Part shown: in pieces, positions 24,551 to 34,369 of the stretch
How the letters are laid out: every line of letters begins with the position of its first letter
Numbering within the stretch: position 1 is the stretch's first letter
DNA from: Phytophthora quininea
Taxonomy: Eukaryota > Oomycota > Peronosporomycetes > Peronosporales > Peronosporaceae
Length of the DNA: 64,000 nucleotides
Reading direction: 5' to 3'
NCBI GenBank assembly: GCA_011947345.1
Contig: JAAVTG010000666.1
Span: forward strand, 62,001-126,000
Notes under the pieces: generated by a model
The model's input: only the letters and a program-made list of their open reading frames with translations
Databases searched by the model: none
What the model was told of the DNA's origin: nothing
Program-made: the position numbers and the translations under genes

Positions 24551-25479
24551 ATGACCTTCTTCAACGACCAAGTCGGCGTCAAGGTGCCGCAGGTGACCAT
24601 CTTCTTCTGGATCATCAAGGTGCTGGCCACGACCGTCGGTGAGACTTTGCTGACTTCCTCAACGGGAACATCGGCCTCGGTCTGAGCGCCACATCCGGCA
24701 CCATGCTCGCCATCCTGCTGATCTCGCTGGCCGTTCAGATGAAGCTCAACTTTTACTACGCCCCCGTGTACTGGTTCGTGATAGTCTCCATCAGCACCGT
24801 CGGCACGCTGCTGAGCGATAACCTGACCGACAACCTCGGCGTTCCGCTGGCGGGCACGACGCCGATTTTCTCCGTCTTGCTGGCGATCGTCTTCACCTCG
24901 TGGTACAAAGTGGAGAAGAGCTTGTCGATCCACAGCATCTTCACGCGCCGTCGTGAGTCCTGGTACTGGCTGGCCGTGCTCGTCACCTTCGCATTGGGAA
25001 CGTCGGCGGGTGACCTCGTCGCGGAGAAGCTCAACGTTGGCTACGGCAACTCGCTCGTGCTGTTTGCTGGCTGCATCGCCCTCGTGAGTTTGTTGTGGTG
25101 GCTCAAGCTCATTAACGGGGTGCTGGCCTTCTGGGCCGTGTACGTGCTCACTCGACCGCTTGGCGCTTCGCTCGGAGATCTGCTGTCGCAAAACCCGGCC
25201 AACTCGGTGGCCACTGGCTCCGGCTCGGGGTCAGCAGCGGCAACGGCAGGGTCCGGTAGCACTGCAGAAGCCCTTCCGTCAGGCTGGAAAGCAGGACTTA
25301 ACCTCGGAACGACCATCACCAGCATGATCTTCCTGGGCATCATCGCGGTCTTGGTCATCTTCTTGACCATCACAAAGAAGGACAAGCTGAAAGTGCACGC
25401 CACCGACCTCGAAAAGGCGAGGCCGAGTCTCCTGCAACCGGATCATCAACTGCTGTCAATCACAACTAAGCTACCCTAA
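24551..25479 (+). CDS. DUF347/COG4705-type multispanning membrane protein
   Basis: About 309 residues. The start (MTFFNDQVGVKVPQVTIFFW) and the motif FWIIKVLATTVGET followed by ADFLNGNIGLGL are the repeat signature of the DUF347/COG4705 membrane proteins common in bacteria. A second copy of the repeat reads VGYGNSLVLFAG after LGTSAGDLVAEKLN. I see about eight membrane segments. One T is missing near 24650 (TTT where TTTT restores frame); otherwise the frame is continuous. A Ser/Gly/Ala linker and a final membrane span with a basic tail close the protein. Transport is likely but the substrate is unknown. A bacterial origin is a hypothesis. Confidence 0.75.
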
Positions 25480-26345
25480 ACGATAATGCCCCTAAGTAGC
25501 TATCGGGCAGTAGAGTACATTCATTAAGCAGTGCCCTCGCTAAGAAATAGAGCGCTGAGTCGTGCTCGCATTTATTCTACTACGACGTCCTTAAGCAACC
25601 GCATATGTAGTATTTTTCATGTGAATGCATCGAAGTTGCTCGAGATGACCCTTTCGTTCATATTGCGGCTCATATCTCGTCAATTCGATCGGGAGTCTCG
25701 CGCTAATGAGGCTTCGCTTTCGACTCCTCAGCGACCTCCAAGTTTACGAGTTCGAGCTGGTTGAAATTAATACGACGGTACGTTGTGCGATCGTCCGTGT
25801 AGCGACAAATTCATCACTGATCGACGATACTTGGCATGGAAGCCACCACCGTGGCTGCTGACTGCCTAGCACTTCGTGCGCTGGCACCAACACCACCGCC
25901 GCCGGGCTCGGCATTCCATCGCTCAGTTCGCCATTTGATCAGAACCATCGCTTTGTAATAATGCAAACGACTTGTTCGGCACAAAGACCACCGGAAGCAC
26001 ATTCTGGTGCCGGTGTGGCGAAAGAAACCAAAGGAGACAATCGGAAGATGCACGGAAGCAGCAGCCTGCAGAAAGCAATTCGTTCGAATCGCCTCAGCTG
26101 GAAGAAATCGATTGCGTAGGATCGTGTTCAGCACCGAGTCTCGTTCGCAGTCTCGGAAACGACTGTCAAGCCCGTCACGTTGATAGAGTTCTCCTTTCTT
26201 GAAGTCAGGTCGAAATTGCCGACGCCTTCTCCCATTAGTTGGACGTTGAGAGCGGTCGGTCCATTGGAGATCAAATACCTGAGCGCGGCTGTCAACACTG
26301 ACGGGATCACTCTAGGCAGCAAACCTGACGCGTTATCAAATCAAA
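25480..26345. other. Intergenic region next to Helitron 3' end
   Basis: About 865 bp without a recognisable gene. Short frames on both strands show no domain. It directly flanks the minus-strand Helitron terminus. Confidence 0.5.
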
Positions 26346-26356
26346 CTAGCCGAGCG

Positions 26357-26373
26357 CCGCCGCTACGCGGCGG
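26357..26373 (-). terminator. Helitron 3' terminal hairpin
   Basis: A perfect 7-bp stem (CCGCCGC/GCGGCGG) with a 3-base loop lies just inside the CTAG terminus. In Helitrons such a hairpin acts as the rolling-circle transposition terminator. Confidence 0.7.
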
Positions 26374-26593
26374 TGGGTTATGGTTGGATGCAGTTGTGTG
26401 GACCGCCCGCCTCCGCTTCGCTCCGGCGGGATGATTTAGCTTTTTACACGAACTACTAAGTAGTGCAATCTAAAACATACAGGCGTATAAAATGTTTCAT
26501 GAAAATTGCCAAGTGGCATTTGTCCAACATAAAGCTAGGTTCTAGTTCGCAGTGGCAAGCTACTACATCTAGCCTAGAAATGCACCTCGACTC

Positions 26594-27560
26594 CTAATCA
26601 AAAATCTGCGTGTACACGATGTTTCTCGTGTACACTCCTCCGTCCGGGTCTACGAACTCTGGATACTCAATCAACGCCTTCAACTTGCTTCGAGAGGTCA
26701 CGCGAGACAACGCCACACACAACTGGCCATGGGAAAAGCACGGGAAGCCAAGTACAGCCCAAAGTTTAACACCGTCTGACCTTGGGCCTTGTTAATCGTC
26801 ATGGCGAATGCTGGTTGCACGGGGAACTGCTTTCGTCGTAGCCGGAAGGGGAAATCGGAGCTGTCGTCGTCGCTCACGAACATAATTCTCGGGATGAGTA
26901 CTTCTTGGCCTGTTCGTTCTCCAGTCATAATTGTTGCTCTAATGACGTGGTCCTTCAAGTCGACGATTCGCAGACGCGTTCCGTTGCACAGTCCAAGATC
27001 CGGGTTCAGATTTCTCATCATCATGATGGGGATGCCCTTCTTGAGCAGTAGTCTGTGAGGTGGAATCCCGTTCATGTTCACCGAGTGGAGGAACTCCTGC
27101 TCGAAAAACGTTCCGTCATCCTCCTCCACCGAGTCTACCGACAAATACTCCCACGCTGTCTCCGGAAGTCGAGCTGCGACTGCCTCGTTGATTCTCCGTA
27201 CCGTCTCGTTCGTTGTCGTCAAAATCGTCCAACTGGCAAACTATTCATCTGTCGCAACCTCCGGATTGGCAACGTCGGCATACATTGCGTCAATGATGCG
27301 AGTCATACCCCTTGGTATTGCCCCTGGAGCTATTTCCTCGTCCTCGTCGTCTTCTACAGGAGGATCCGGGATCGGCATATAAGCAGGAATCTTGATGTAG
27401 TCATTGCCAAGATCAGCACGTTTTCGTGCCGACCCTCTCCAACGGCAAGCACAAAATCAGAGAAAGAGAGGATATCCTCATCGTTTGGTTCCTCGCGCGG
27501 GCGGGCCAACGGACGACTATCACCTGGAACGACCACGACCACGATCGCCATCACGGTCCT
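26594..27560 (-). pseudogene. Helitron PIF1-like helicase, C-terminal remnant
   Basis: Readable pieces in order are FSDFVLAVGEGRHENV, then IPAYMPIPDPPVEDDEDEE, PRGMTRIIDAMYADVGNPE, GIPPHRLLLKKGIPIMMMRN, LGLCNGTRLRI, RRKQFPVQPAFAMTINKAQG, and after a slip LCVALSRVTSRSKLKALIEY, ending in TAG at 26594-26596. These are the C-terminal motifs of Helitron-type PIF1 helicases (NPDLGLCNGTRL; AMTINKAQGQT; ALSRVTSR). An in-frame TAG at 27241-27243, a frameshift near 27400 and another near 26730, plus loss of the N-terminal Rep and Walker A parts, mark it as non-functional. Confidence 0.75.
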
Positions 27561-27904
27561 ATCCGAACTTTACGCTGTTTGCCCGTTTCACCACTGTCTC
27601 TGTATCAATACACAATATAGTACACAATATAACACAAATTTAACCGACTTTGCCGAAATGAAAACGAATGTATTTGCGGAGGCTGTTAACAGTCAATGGC
27701 CTGTCCCTGGTGGTAGCGACGGCGACGCGCGATCTGTCGCTGGCGGAGTAGGCGGCGTCGACGACGGTGGCGAGCTTCGCGAGGTGGTAGTGGCGGCGGC
27801 AGCGGCGGCGGGCCGATGGTGACCGCCACCAGGGCCATCGTCTCCTGTCGCCGGTCCAACCGTGGCAGCGACTGCTCAGCGGCGGTGCTGTGCCAGAAGC
27901 TGCG

Positions 27905-28090
27905 CTAGCCGTCGCACGCCCGACATCGCCGCGATGCGCTCCTGGCGCGCGGCCTCTCGAAGGCATCCCACTCGAGGAGCTCCTCGCAGCAAACGCAGCG
28001 GAGGCATTGGTGGCCCAGGCCGTCGAGGTCGAGCGGCGCACGCGTCACCTCGGCAGAGCAGCGAGCGCAGGTAACGTTCCCACGCTCCAT
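27905..28090 (-). other. Cys-rich zinc-ribbon-like open frame near Helitron 5' end
   Basis: A 61-residue frame with CARC, CLRCVCCEELLEWD and CRACD. The paired cysteines suggest a small zinc-binding segment, perhaps the first exon of the transposon protein. It lies inside the minus-strand element, upstream of the helicase remnant. Identity is not established. Confidence 0.3.
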
Positions 28091-28160
28091 CGCGTTTGGC
28101 TTTGGTGTTGGTTGAGGGGAGGAGGAGGGGGGCTACTATCGACCTCTTCATTATGTATGT

Positions 28161-28233
28161 TTGGTGTGGACCACCCTACTATTGGTGTGGACCACCCTAC
28201 TATTCCAGTAAAGTACGAATTGGTGTGGTCCAC
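28161..28233 (+). repeat. 21-bp direct repeat with partial third copy
   Basis: TTGGTGTGGACCACCCTACTA occurs at 28161-28181 and again at 28182-28202. A related TTGGTGTGGTCCAC follows at 28220-28233, in which the GGACC core becomes GGTCC. It sits in the 5' part of the minus-strand Helitron. Confidence 0.8.
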
Positions 28234-28386
28234 TTTCTCGGGCCGCCTTCGCTCCGCTCGGCAGCGATTGGCCGAAACTCTTTGGCGAATGGGCGCCGCC
28301 GTCGCTGGCGCTCGGCAGCCAATGGCAGCGCCGGATCTTGTCCATCGAAACTCGGCGACGGACCGACAGACAAACGGACAGACAGC

Positions 28387-28509
28387 AAGTCTCTTGTAGT
28401 AGTCTAAGATACATATTATCCTAGCATGAAGATTTGCTAAAACTTGGAGTTTGTATGGGATCCCCTATAGAGGTGTCACGCTGGGTGGCACACTCACTAC
28501 AAGAGACTT
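28387..28509. repeat. 14-bp inverted repeat between two Helitron-like elements
   Basis: AAGTCTCTTGTAGT (28387-28400) and its exact complement ACTACAAGAGACTT (28496-28509) are 95 bp apart. Read outward into each element, both begin ACTACAAGAGACTT, as expected if two related Helitrons start here and run in opposite directions. The right arm is directly preceded by TC, the Helitron 5' dinucleotide; the left one is not. Confidence 0.75.
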
Positions 28510-30775
28510 AACAGTCAGTGTCTTCTTATGGCTTATCAAATAGCACTCCACAATTATTTGTATACTTTCTTGGCATAAATGATATGTTTTGAAGCTTTCG
28601 TTTATGGTTAACCTAAAGTTAATTGCGAAAACTTGCCATTCTTCTTTTTGCGTCCACGAGCAGCAAGCGCCCTCTCGCCGACCTGACCTACGGAGAGCTC
28701 CTCCGCGAGAACAAGCGGCTGCGAGCATGGTTCATGGCTCATGTGGATCGGGGATCAACAGTCCCTGCTGTCGAGCTGATGGTGTATGATCCTAAGGTTT
28801 TCATTTATGAAACTAGGGGGATGGTGACGGATATCCGCTTTATCGACGAAGGGGCCCGGGTCTGTTGGATCTCTAAAATCCGATACACCCTCAGCGACCT
28901 TCCTCATCTCGGTTCGTTTCGAAGAAAATATCACAGTCGCATCGAAACGGACCAAAATCCCGGAAGGAATCTGTCTCCGTAGATAATTGTTGGGTGGCCC
29001 CATACAACCCACATCTATGCCAGAAGTACAACTGCCACATCAATGTTAAGATTCGCTCAGTGGTTCAATCTGTAAAGTATTTGGACAAGTCGATTATTGC
29101 TGGCTGAAACCAGTTACGACGCTGAAGAATTGTCAGCATCCGTATCATCGCTTGATCTCCTTAATTCGGACCAAATGGAGGTGTTCTATAACGTCACCGA
29201 CACTACCGAACCAAGTCGAGTGGCAAGTTGTTCTTTTGGATGGCCCCGGTGGAACTGGAAATTTCTATCCGCTGGAAAATTGCTGGCCTACGTCAGACAC
29301 AAAGGTGCTATTGCTCTAGCCGTCGTTGGGAGTGGAATCGCGGCGCAATTACTAACCGGAGGAAGGACAGCTCATTCTGCTTTCAAATTGCATTTGGATC
29401 CCGCTGTCATGTCTATATGCAACATCGGAGCCCGTTCTTTTGAGGCTGCCTTGCTGAAACAAACAAGTATGATCATTTGGGATGAAGATCCAATGACACA
29501 TCGCTACCAGTACAAAACCCTTGATCGCACCCTACGTGACCTATTGCAAACCAATATCCCGTTTGGAGGCATCACAATGCTGCTCTCCGGTGATTTCAGA
29601 CAAACTTTGCCGGTGGTCCCTCGAGCGGGGCCAGCTGAGGTTATATCGGTGACGATTAAACGCTCAGGACTCTGGGGGCTTGGAGTGGCTGAACCTAACC
29701 AACATGCGTGTGCAAACTTCTCCAAATCCTCAAACAGCAACCGAAATACAGGCACTTGCGGATTATTTGCTGGGAGTAGGAGACGGGTGGCACGATGTGT
29801 TCGCTGCTCTGGGCCCTGACTTCATCAAAATACAGGCAGACATCCTCTTGGACGTTTCTGGATTAGATTAGGGAAATCGCGATATCCGATATCACCAGAG
29901 ACTACATCGGTTGATTGGCACTGTTTACACGGGCTTCAATGAGGGGAATCAACTCGACAGCTCTTTTGCCGATAGGGTTATACTAACCCCAAAAGACGAG
30001 GATGTACTCTCCATCAACAACCTCATTTTGGAGAAGTTACCGGGGACACTCAACAATATCTTTCGGTTGACAGCTTGGATGGGGATGGTGAACTCCAGCG
30101 CCAGGGACGTGGCGACTTGTACCCCATAGAGCTCTTAAACACTATATCGCTCAGTAGGATGCCACCACATGAGCTCAGACTGAAAATCGGGACGCCGATT
30201 ACGCTGATTCAAAACCTGAGCACCAAGGTTGGGCTTTGCAATGGAACAAGACTTCATATTTTACCTTTGAGCCGCAACTGCATGCAAGCAACGATAATGG
30301 GCGGACCGCACAGCGGAAGAAGAGTTATCATACCTCGGATCACTCTTATCAGCAAAAAACTCTCGGTTCCCGTTTGAACTGCGAAGGAAGCAGTTCCCGG
30401 TGCAAGTCGCTTTTGCTATGACAATAAACAAGTCTCAAGGCCAATCCATCCAGGAACTTGGGTTGTATCTACCTGAGCCTGTCTTCTCGTATGACCAATA
30501 TTATGTGGCTTTGTCCCGGGTTACTTCTCGGAACAACATTGCCATTTTGGCAGACACCCCGGTGATTAACTCGGAAGGGTCCTTCACTAAAAACATTGTC
30601 TATCGAGAATTGGTGGCAATTGAACACACCGTAGTTTAAAATTAAAAAATATTCGTTTAAATGTATTTCCACCGAGCGAAGCGAGGCGGTACACGCAATC
30701 TTGGCTTAACATTGTCATATTGCTTGGCTTAGCAGTGTTCAAAGAACCCCGCCTTGCGGGTCTCCACTCGGCTTG
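28494..30775 (+). mobile_element. Degenerate Helitron-like element (plus strand)
   Basis: It begins TCACTACAAGAGACTT (28494) and ends with a small hairpin (30748-30760, CCCGC/GCGGG), eleven bases and CTTG (30772-30775) followed by T. The last bases CTCGGCTTG nearly equal those of the minus-strand element (CTCGGCTAG). The interior holds pieces of a Rep/helicase protein in the correct order. Ends are inferred by comparison of the two elements; CTTG departs from the CTRR rule by one base. Confidence 0.6.
28991..30639 (+). pseudogene. Helitron Rep/PIF1-helicase pseudogene
   Basis: At 28991-29093 the translation WVAPYNPHLCQKYNCHIN, then IRSVVQSVKYLDK, is a conserved block of Helitron replicase-helicases. 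It stops at a TGA soon after. Next come the Walker A region (29239-29262) reading DGPGGTGN, in which the catalytic Lys is replaced by Asn, then MIIWDED (Walker B), GGITMLLSGDFRQTLPVVPR, MPPHELRLKIGTPITLIQN, LCNGTRLHI, RRKQFPVQVAFAMTINKSQG and YVALSRVTSRNNIAILADTP, ending at 30639. Stops and frameshifts near 29700, 29870, 30126 and 30375 and a missing stretch between Rep and helicase show decay. The C-terminal quarter is best preserved. Confidence 0.8.
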
Positions 30776-31709
30776 TTTCCAATATGCCACTTAGCGGCGC
30801 AGCTCAAGCGAAAAGCAGCGACGAGAAGCTGCATCATCCAGTCCACCACAATCACATCGCACAGGCAGTCCTTGGGTTGTACGAGTCGACGCTCGGCTTA
30901 CCGATCGATGCGGGATCCATACAACTCCAGTGCCTTCGAGCTTCACTAACTTTTCAACACTACATTTATCAAAGCGCGGAGGAGCTTTGGGGAGGGCGGC
31001 GTAAACGGAAGTGCCGTCCCCGCAGTTCAGGCGAATGGAGGCCACGTGGCCTGCTCAGCCGCCCTACGTCTGCGTGTGTATTAACTTAACTATAGCAATA
31101 GAAACTTCTATATCAAATCTACCCCCATCCGGATAATTCCGGATACACTACATGTACCAAGCCAATAGCTATTAGCGTGATCAATGCTAGATCCCGTACT
31201 AAGGAAAAGGCCACGCGAAGTTGTTAATCGGGGGAAGGGGGGAGGGTATCATCACTCTTTTTTTTTTTTCGCGAGTTGCGTTGGGGTTGATCAAAGAGAG
31301 GTGGCCACCGAGTTTCGAGCTGTCTCGGGTGTGCCCTCCAGCGGTGGGCTTACTGAACGCTGTTGGTTTTGTCCATGGTTATTCAACTTGGTCGGAAGAT
31401 TGGCTGGCCTTTCAAATGTCGTTACACATCCACGCCTTAGCGTCCGTCTCCTTGGCGATGGATCCTTCATAACATTTCGACAGCACAGAAATCCAGGAAC
31501 AGTTTGTGGTATTTGCGTAATGACATGTGCTTTGCTATTCAAAGTTGGCGTTGATAAGAAGCTGGTCAGTCCCACAACTGGTCGTCCTTTGTTTAGACCC
31601 CTAGCGCTGCGTCAAGACAAGGAGATCATGTTGATCACGAGAATCACTTTCCTTTCGTCCAGCTTCCTTCCAGGCTTCACTTCCAGATTCCACTAGGAGC
31701 AATCCGCAA
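30776..31709. other. Intergenic region, no gene recognised
   Basis: About 930 bp between the Helitron end and the GH3 gene. A 170-codon frame (31184-31696) has no recognisable domain and contains the codons of a long T run near 31258-31269; it is not called. Confidence 0.4.
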
Positions 31710-34166
31710 ATGTTGGCGCTGCCACTTTTGCTGCTATGGACGAGTTTGGTTCCAGCACCGATCAACGGCGACATCCCGAGAGCTTGCGTCGGCCAATACA
31801 ATTCCCTGCCCTTTTGCAATACCTCACTATCGACTTCGGAGCGAGTCGAAGACCTTTTGTCGCGAGTGCCGCTAGACATGAAGCCAACGCTACTCACCGC
31901 TCGTGCCAGTCCCCGAGGGAAAATCGACAGCATCGGATTGCCGGAATACAATTGGGGCGCCAACTGCGTCCATGGCGTGCAATCGACCTGCGGCACCAAC
32001 TGCGCCACTTCATTTCCGAATCCAGTAAACCTCGGCGCCATCTTCGATCCTCAAATTGTGCATGATATGGCCCAAGTCATCGGTTGGGAACTGCGAGCCT
32101 TGTGGCTGGAAGGCGCGAGGGAAAACTACGCTGCCGGGCCTCACCTCGGACTCGATTGTTGGTCTCCTAACATTAACATCAACCGAGACCCTCGCTGGGG
32201 ACGCAACATGGAGACCCCATCGGAAGACCCACTGGTCAACAGCAAATACGGCGTGGCATACACGAAAGGACTGCAGGAAGGCAAAGATGATCGGTATCTG
32301 CAAGCTGTCGTCACGCTCAAACACTACGTCGCGTACTCGTTCGACCGGTACCAAGGTGTTGACCGCATGGAGTTCGACGCCATCGTGTCTCCGTACGACT
32401 TTGCTGACACATATTTCCCTGCCTTCCGTGCATCGGTCGTCGACGGCAAAGCCAAGGGGATCATGTGCTCTTACAATAGCGTCAACGGCGTCCCCATGTG
32501 CGCCAACAACAATCTGGAGGTGACGTTGCTACGAGATACGCTAGGGTTCGACGGCTACATTACGAGCGACTCGGGATCCGTCGAGTCCATTTACGACAGA
32601 CATCACTACACGAGCTCCTACTGTGAAGGCGTTCGGCTGGCGATCCTGGCCGGGACTGACGTTGACAGCGGATGGAGCTACGAAAAATGCCTGAAAGACC
32701 TCGTGACGAGCTCGCAGCTCAACGAAAGTGCACTGAACACGGCACTGCGACACACGTTGAAACTTCGCTTCCAGTTGGGTCTGTTCGATCCGATCGAAAA
32801 CCAACCATACTGGAATGTAGCTCCAAGTGAGGTGGGCACGGCGAAAGCAAAAGAACTAAGTCTCAACGCCACTCGGAAATCCATCATCCTGCTCCAGAAT
32901 AACGGGTCGGTGCTACCGTTGGCTAAAGGGACGAAGTTAGCGGTTCTGGGGCCGCACGCCAAGTCGAAGCGAGGACTTTTGGGCAATTACCTCGGGCAGA
33001 TGTGTCACGGCGACTACAATGAGGTCGGCTGCATCCAGACACCACTCGAGGCCATGAACAAGACCAACGGCGCCACCACAACTCTGTATGCCAAGGGCTG
33101 CGAGATTAAAGGAAGTGACACTGCTGGTTTCGACGAAGCTGTGGCAGTCACTCGGCAAGCTGACGCTGTCGTTCTTTTCCTGGGGATCGACACGACAGTC
33201 GAGGAAGAAGTGGGAGACCGCAACGACATCAAATTGCCGGCCATTCAGATGCAACTTCTCCAGCGTATTCGAGCTGTAGGCAAACCCACCATCGTCGTAT
33301 TGTTGAACGGAGGTGTCTTGGGCGTCGAGGACATCATTCTTCAAACGGATGCTCTCGTCGAAGCTTTCTACCCTGGGTTCTTCGGCGCGCAGGCGATGAC
33401 TGACGTACTCTTCGGCGACTACAATCCTGGGGCTAAACTTCCTGTGACCATGTACCGATCTGACTATGTTGACAGCGTCGACATGAAGAGTATGAACATG
33501 ACGACGTACCCTGGTCGCTCGTACCGGTACTTCAAAGGACAACCGGTGTTCCCATTCGGTTGGGGGCTGAGCTACACGACGTTTTCGCTGACTGGTGACG
33601 CAAGCAGCAAGTTGAGTGTAGACGCCGACACCGTGTCGATCTCAGTGACGGTGTCAAATGTCGGTAACGTGGCAGGCGATGAAGTCGTGTTGGCGTTCTT
33701 TCGACCAACTAGCACAAGCGCTAAGGGGCCGGCCACGCTGCTGAACAAGCAGCTCTTCGACTACCGACGAGTGAGTTTGAACCCGTCGACGAATACTCTA
33801 GTGACTTTCACGGTGCAGCGGAGCACTCTGGGGCTGGTGGATGACGAAGGAAACCTTGTGAGCTATCCGGGATCGTACGAAGTGCTGGTGACCAACGGTG
33901 TGAAGCAGTCGCTGAGCTTTACGGTGGAGATTTCGGGAGGCCAAAAGATGATCCGCGAACGAGTTCAGCCCTTTTGGCCGTCGGGATCGAAGGATTCCAC
34001 AGGATCCACGGCAGCGACAGTGTCGCCGGGAGCAACGGAGGCGAAGAATACAACAGCAGCAAAGAATTCGACGGTCGCCACAACGAAATCAGCAGGTTGG
34101 AAACGTTTTGGGCCGGACTACGCTCTGGGTTTGCTACTTGTGCTGTGCTCTATATCTAACTTTTAG
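31710..34166 (+). CDS. Glycoside hydrolase family 3 beta-glucosidase/beta-xylosidase, secreted
   Basis: An intact frame of 818 residues, the largest unbroken gene here. Signal peptide MLALPLLLLWTSLVPAPING. GH3 N-terminal barrel: YNWGANCVHGVQS, FPNPVNLGAIFD, SPNININRDPRWGRNMETPS, KHYVAYS, IMCSYNSVNGVPMCAN, and GFDGYITSDSGSVESIYD, whose SDSG Asp is the expected nucleophile. The C-terminal alpha/beta domain has VVLFLGIDTTVEEEVGDRND, and a fibronectin-like domain begins near FPFGWGLSYTTF. A Ser/Thr/Ala-rich linker and a hydrophobic end (YALGLLLVLCSISNF) suggest a GPI anchor or wall attachment. The VHGVQS and CSYNSVNGVP forms resemble plant/fungal beta-xylosidases; the sugar preferred is not certain. 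Confidence 0.9.
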   Translation: MLALPLLLLWTSLVPAPINGDIPRACVGQYNSLPFCNTSLSTSERVEDLLSRVPLDMKPTLLTARASPRGKIDSIGLPEYNWGANCVHGVQSTCGTNCATSFPNPVNLGAIFDPQIVHDMAQVIGWELRALWLEGARENYAAGPHLGLDCWSPNININRDPRWGRNMETPSEDPLVNSKYGVAYTKGLQEGKDDRYLQAVVTLKHYVAYSFDRYQGVDRMEFDAIVSPYDFADTYFPAFRASVVDGKAKGIMCSYNSVNGVPMCANNNLEVTLLRDTLGFDGYITSDSGSVESIYDRHHYTSSYCEGVRLAILAGTDVDSGWSYEKCLKDLVTSSQLNESALNTALRHTLKLRFQLGLFDPIENQPYWNVAPSEVGTAKAKELSLNATRKSIILLQNNGSVLPLAKGTKLAVLGPHAKSKRGLLGNYLGQMCHGDYNEVGCIQTPLEAMNKTNGATTTLYAKGCEIKGSDTAGFDEAVAVTRQADAVVLFLGIDTTVEEEVGDRNDIKLPAIQMQLLQRIRAVGKPTIVVLLNGGVLGVEDIILQTDALVEAFYPGFFGAQAMTDVLFGDYNPGAKLPVTMYRSDYVDSVDMKSMNMTTYPGRSYRYFKGQPVFPFGWGLSYTTFSLTGDASSKLSVDADTVSISVTVSNVGNVAGDEVVLAFFRPTSTSAKGPATLLNKQLFDYRRVSLNPSTNTLVTFTVQRSTLGLVDDEGNLVSYPGSYEVLVTNGVKQSLSFTVEISGGQKMIRERVQPFWPSGSKDSTGSTAATVSPGATEAKNTTAAKNSTVATTKSAGWKRFGPDYALGLLLVLCSISNF

Positions 34167-34369
34167 ATACCCTACCATTCTCCTAGTTTTCGGAGAGGTA
34201 CAATAATAATATTGAACGAAAAGCATGACTCTCATCAGTCTATCGTTTATAGTGCGGTTCTTCTCAGTGCTTTCCACAACGTTGACTTTCGACTAATCGC
34301 TTTTAGAAATATACTTCATATAAGTTGTTTTTTATTACCTGAAAGAGGTAGTGACTCTTGGAATCCAGC

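Larger units (their letters stand above)
26346..28400 (-). mobile_element. Degenerate Helitron-like element (minus strand)
   Basis: The 3' end reads, on the minus strand, a GC-rich hairpin (26357-26373), seven bases, then CTAG (26346-26349) followed by host T, the classical Helitron ending (hairpin then CTRR, insertion 5' of T). Inside is a decayed PIF1-type helicase (26594 to about 27560). The 5' limit is taken at a 14-bp sequence (28387-28400) repeated inverted at the start of the neighbouring element; this limit is inferred. At about 2 kb the element lacks most of a Rep/helicase gene. Confidence 0.65.

Noticed and set aside
27055..27822. 255-residue plus-strand frame in the first Helitron
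   Set aside because: It is antisense to the recognisable helicase remnant and becomes low-complexity Gly/Val/Ala at its end.
28387..28509. Terminal inverted repeats of a small DNA transposon (MITE)
   Set aside because: No target-site duplication is seen at the arms and the 95-bp centre has no transposon character; the arms fit better as the 5' ends of two Helitrons.
31184..31696. 170-residue frame before the GH3 gene
   Set aside because: It includes the translation of a long T run, has no recognisable domain and no family resemblance.
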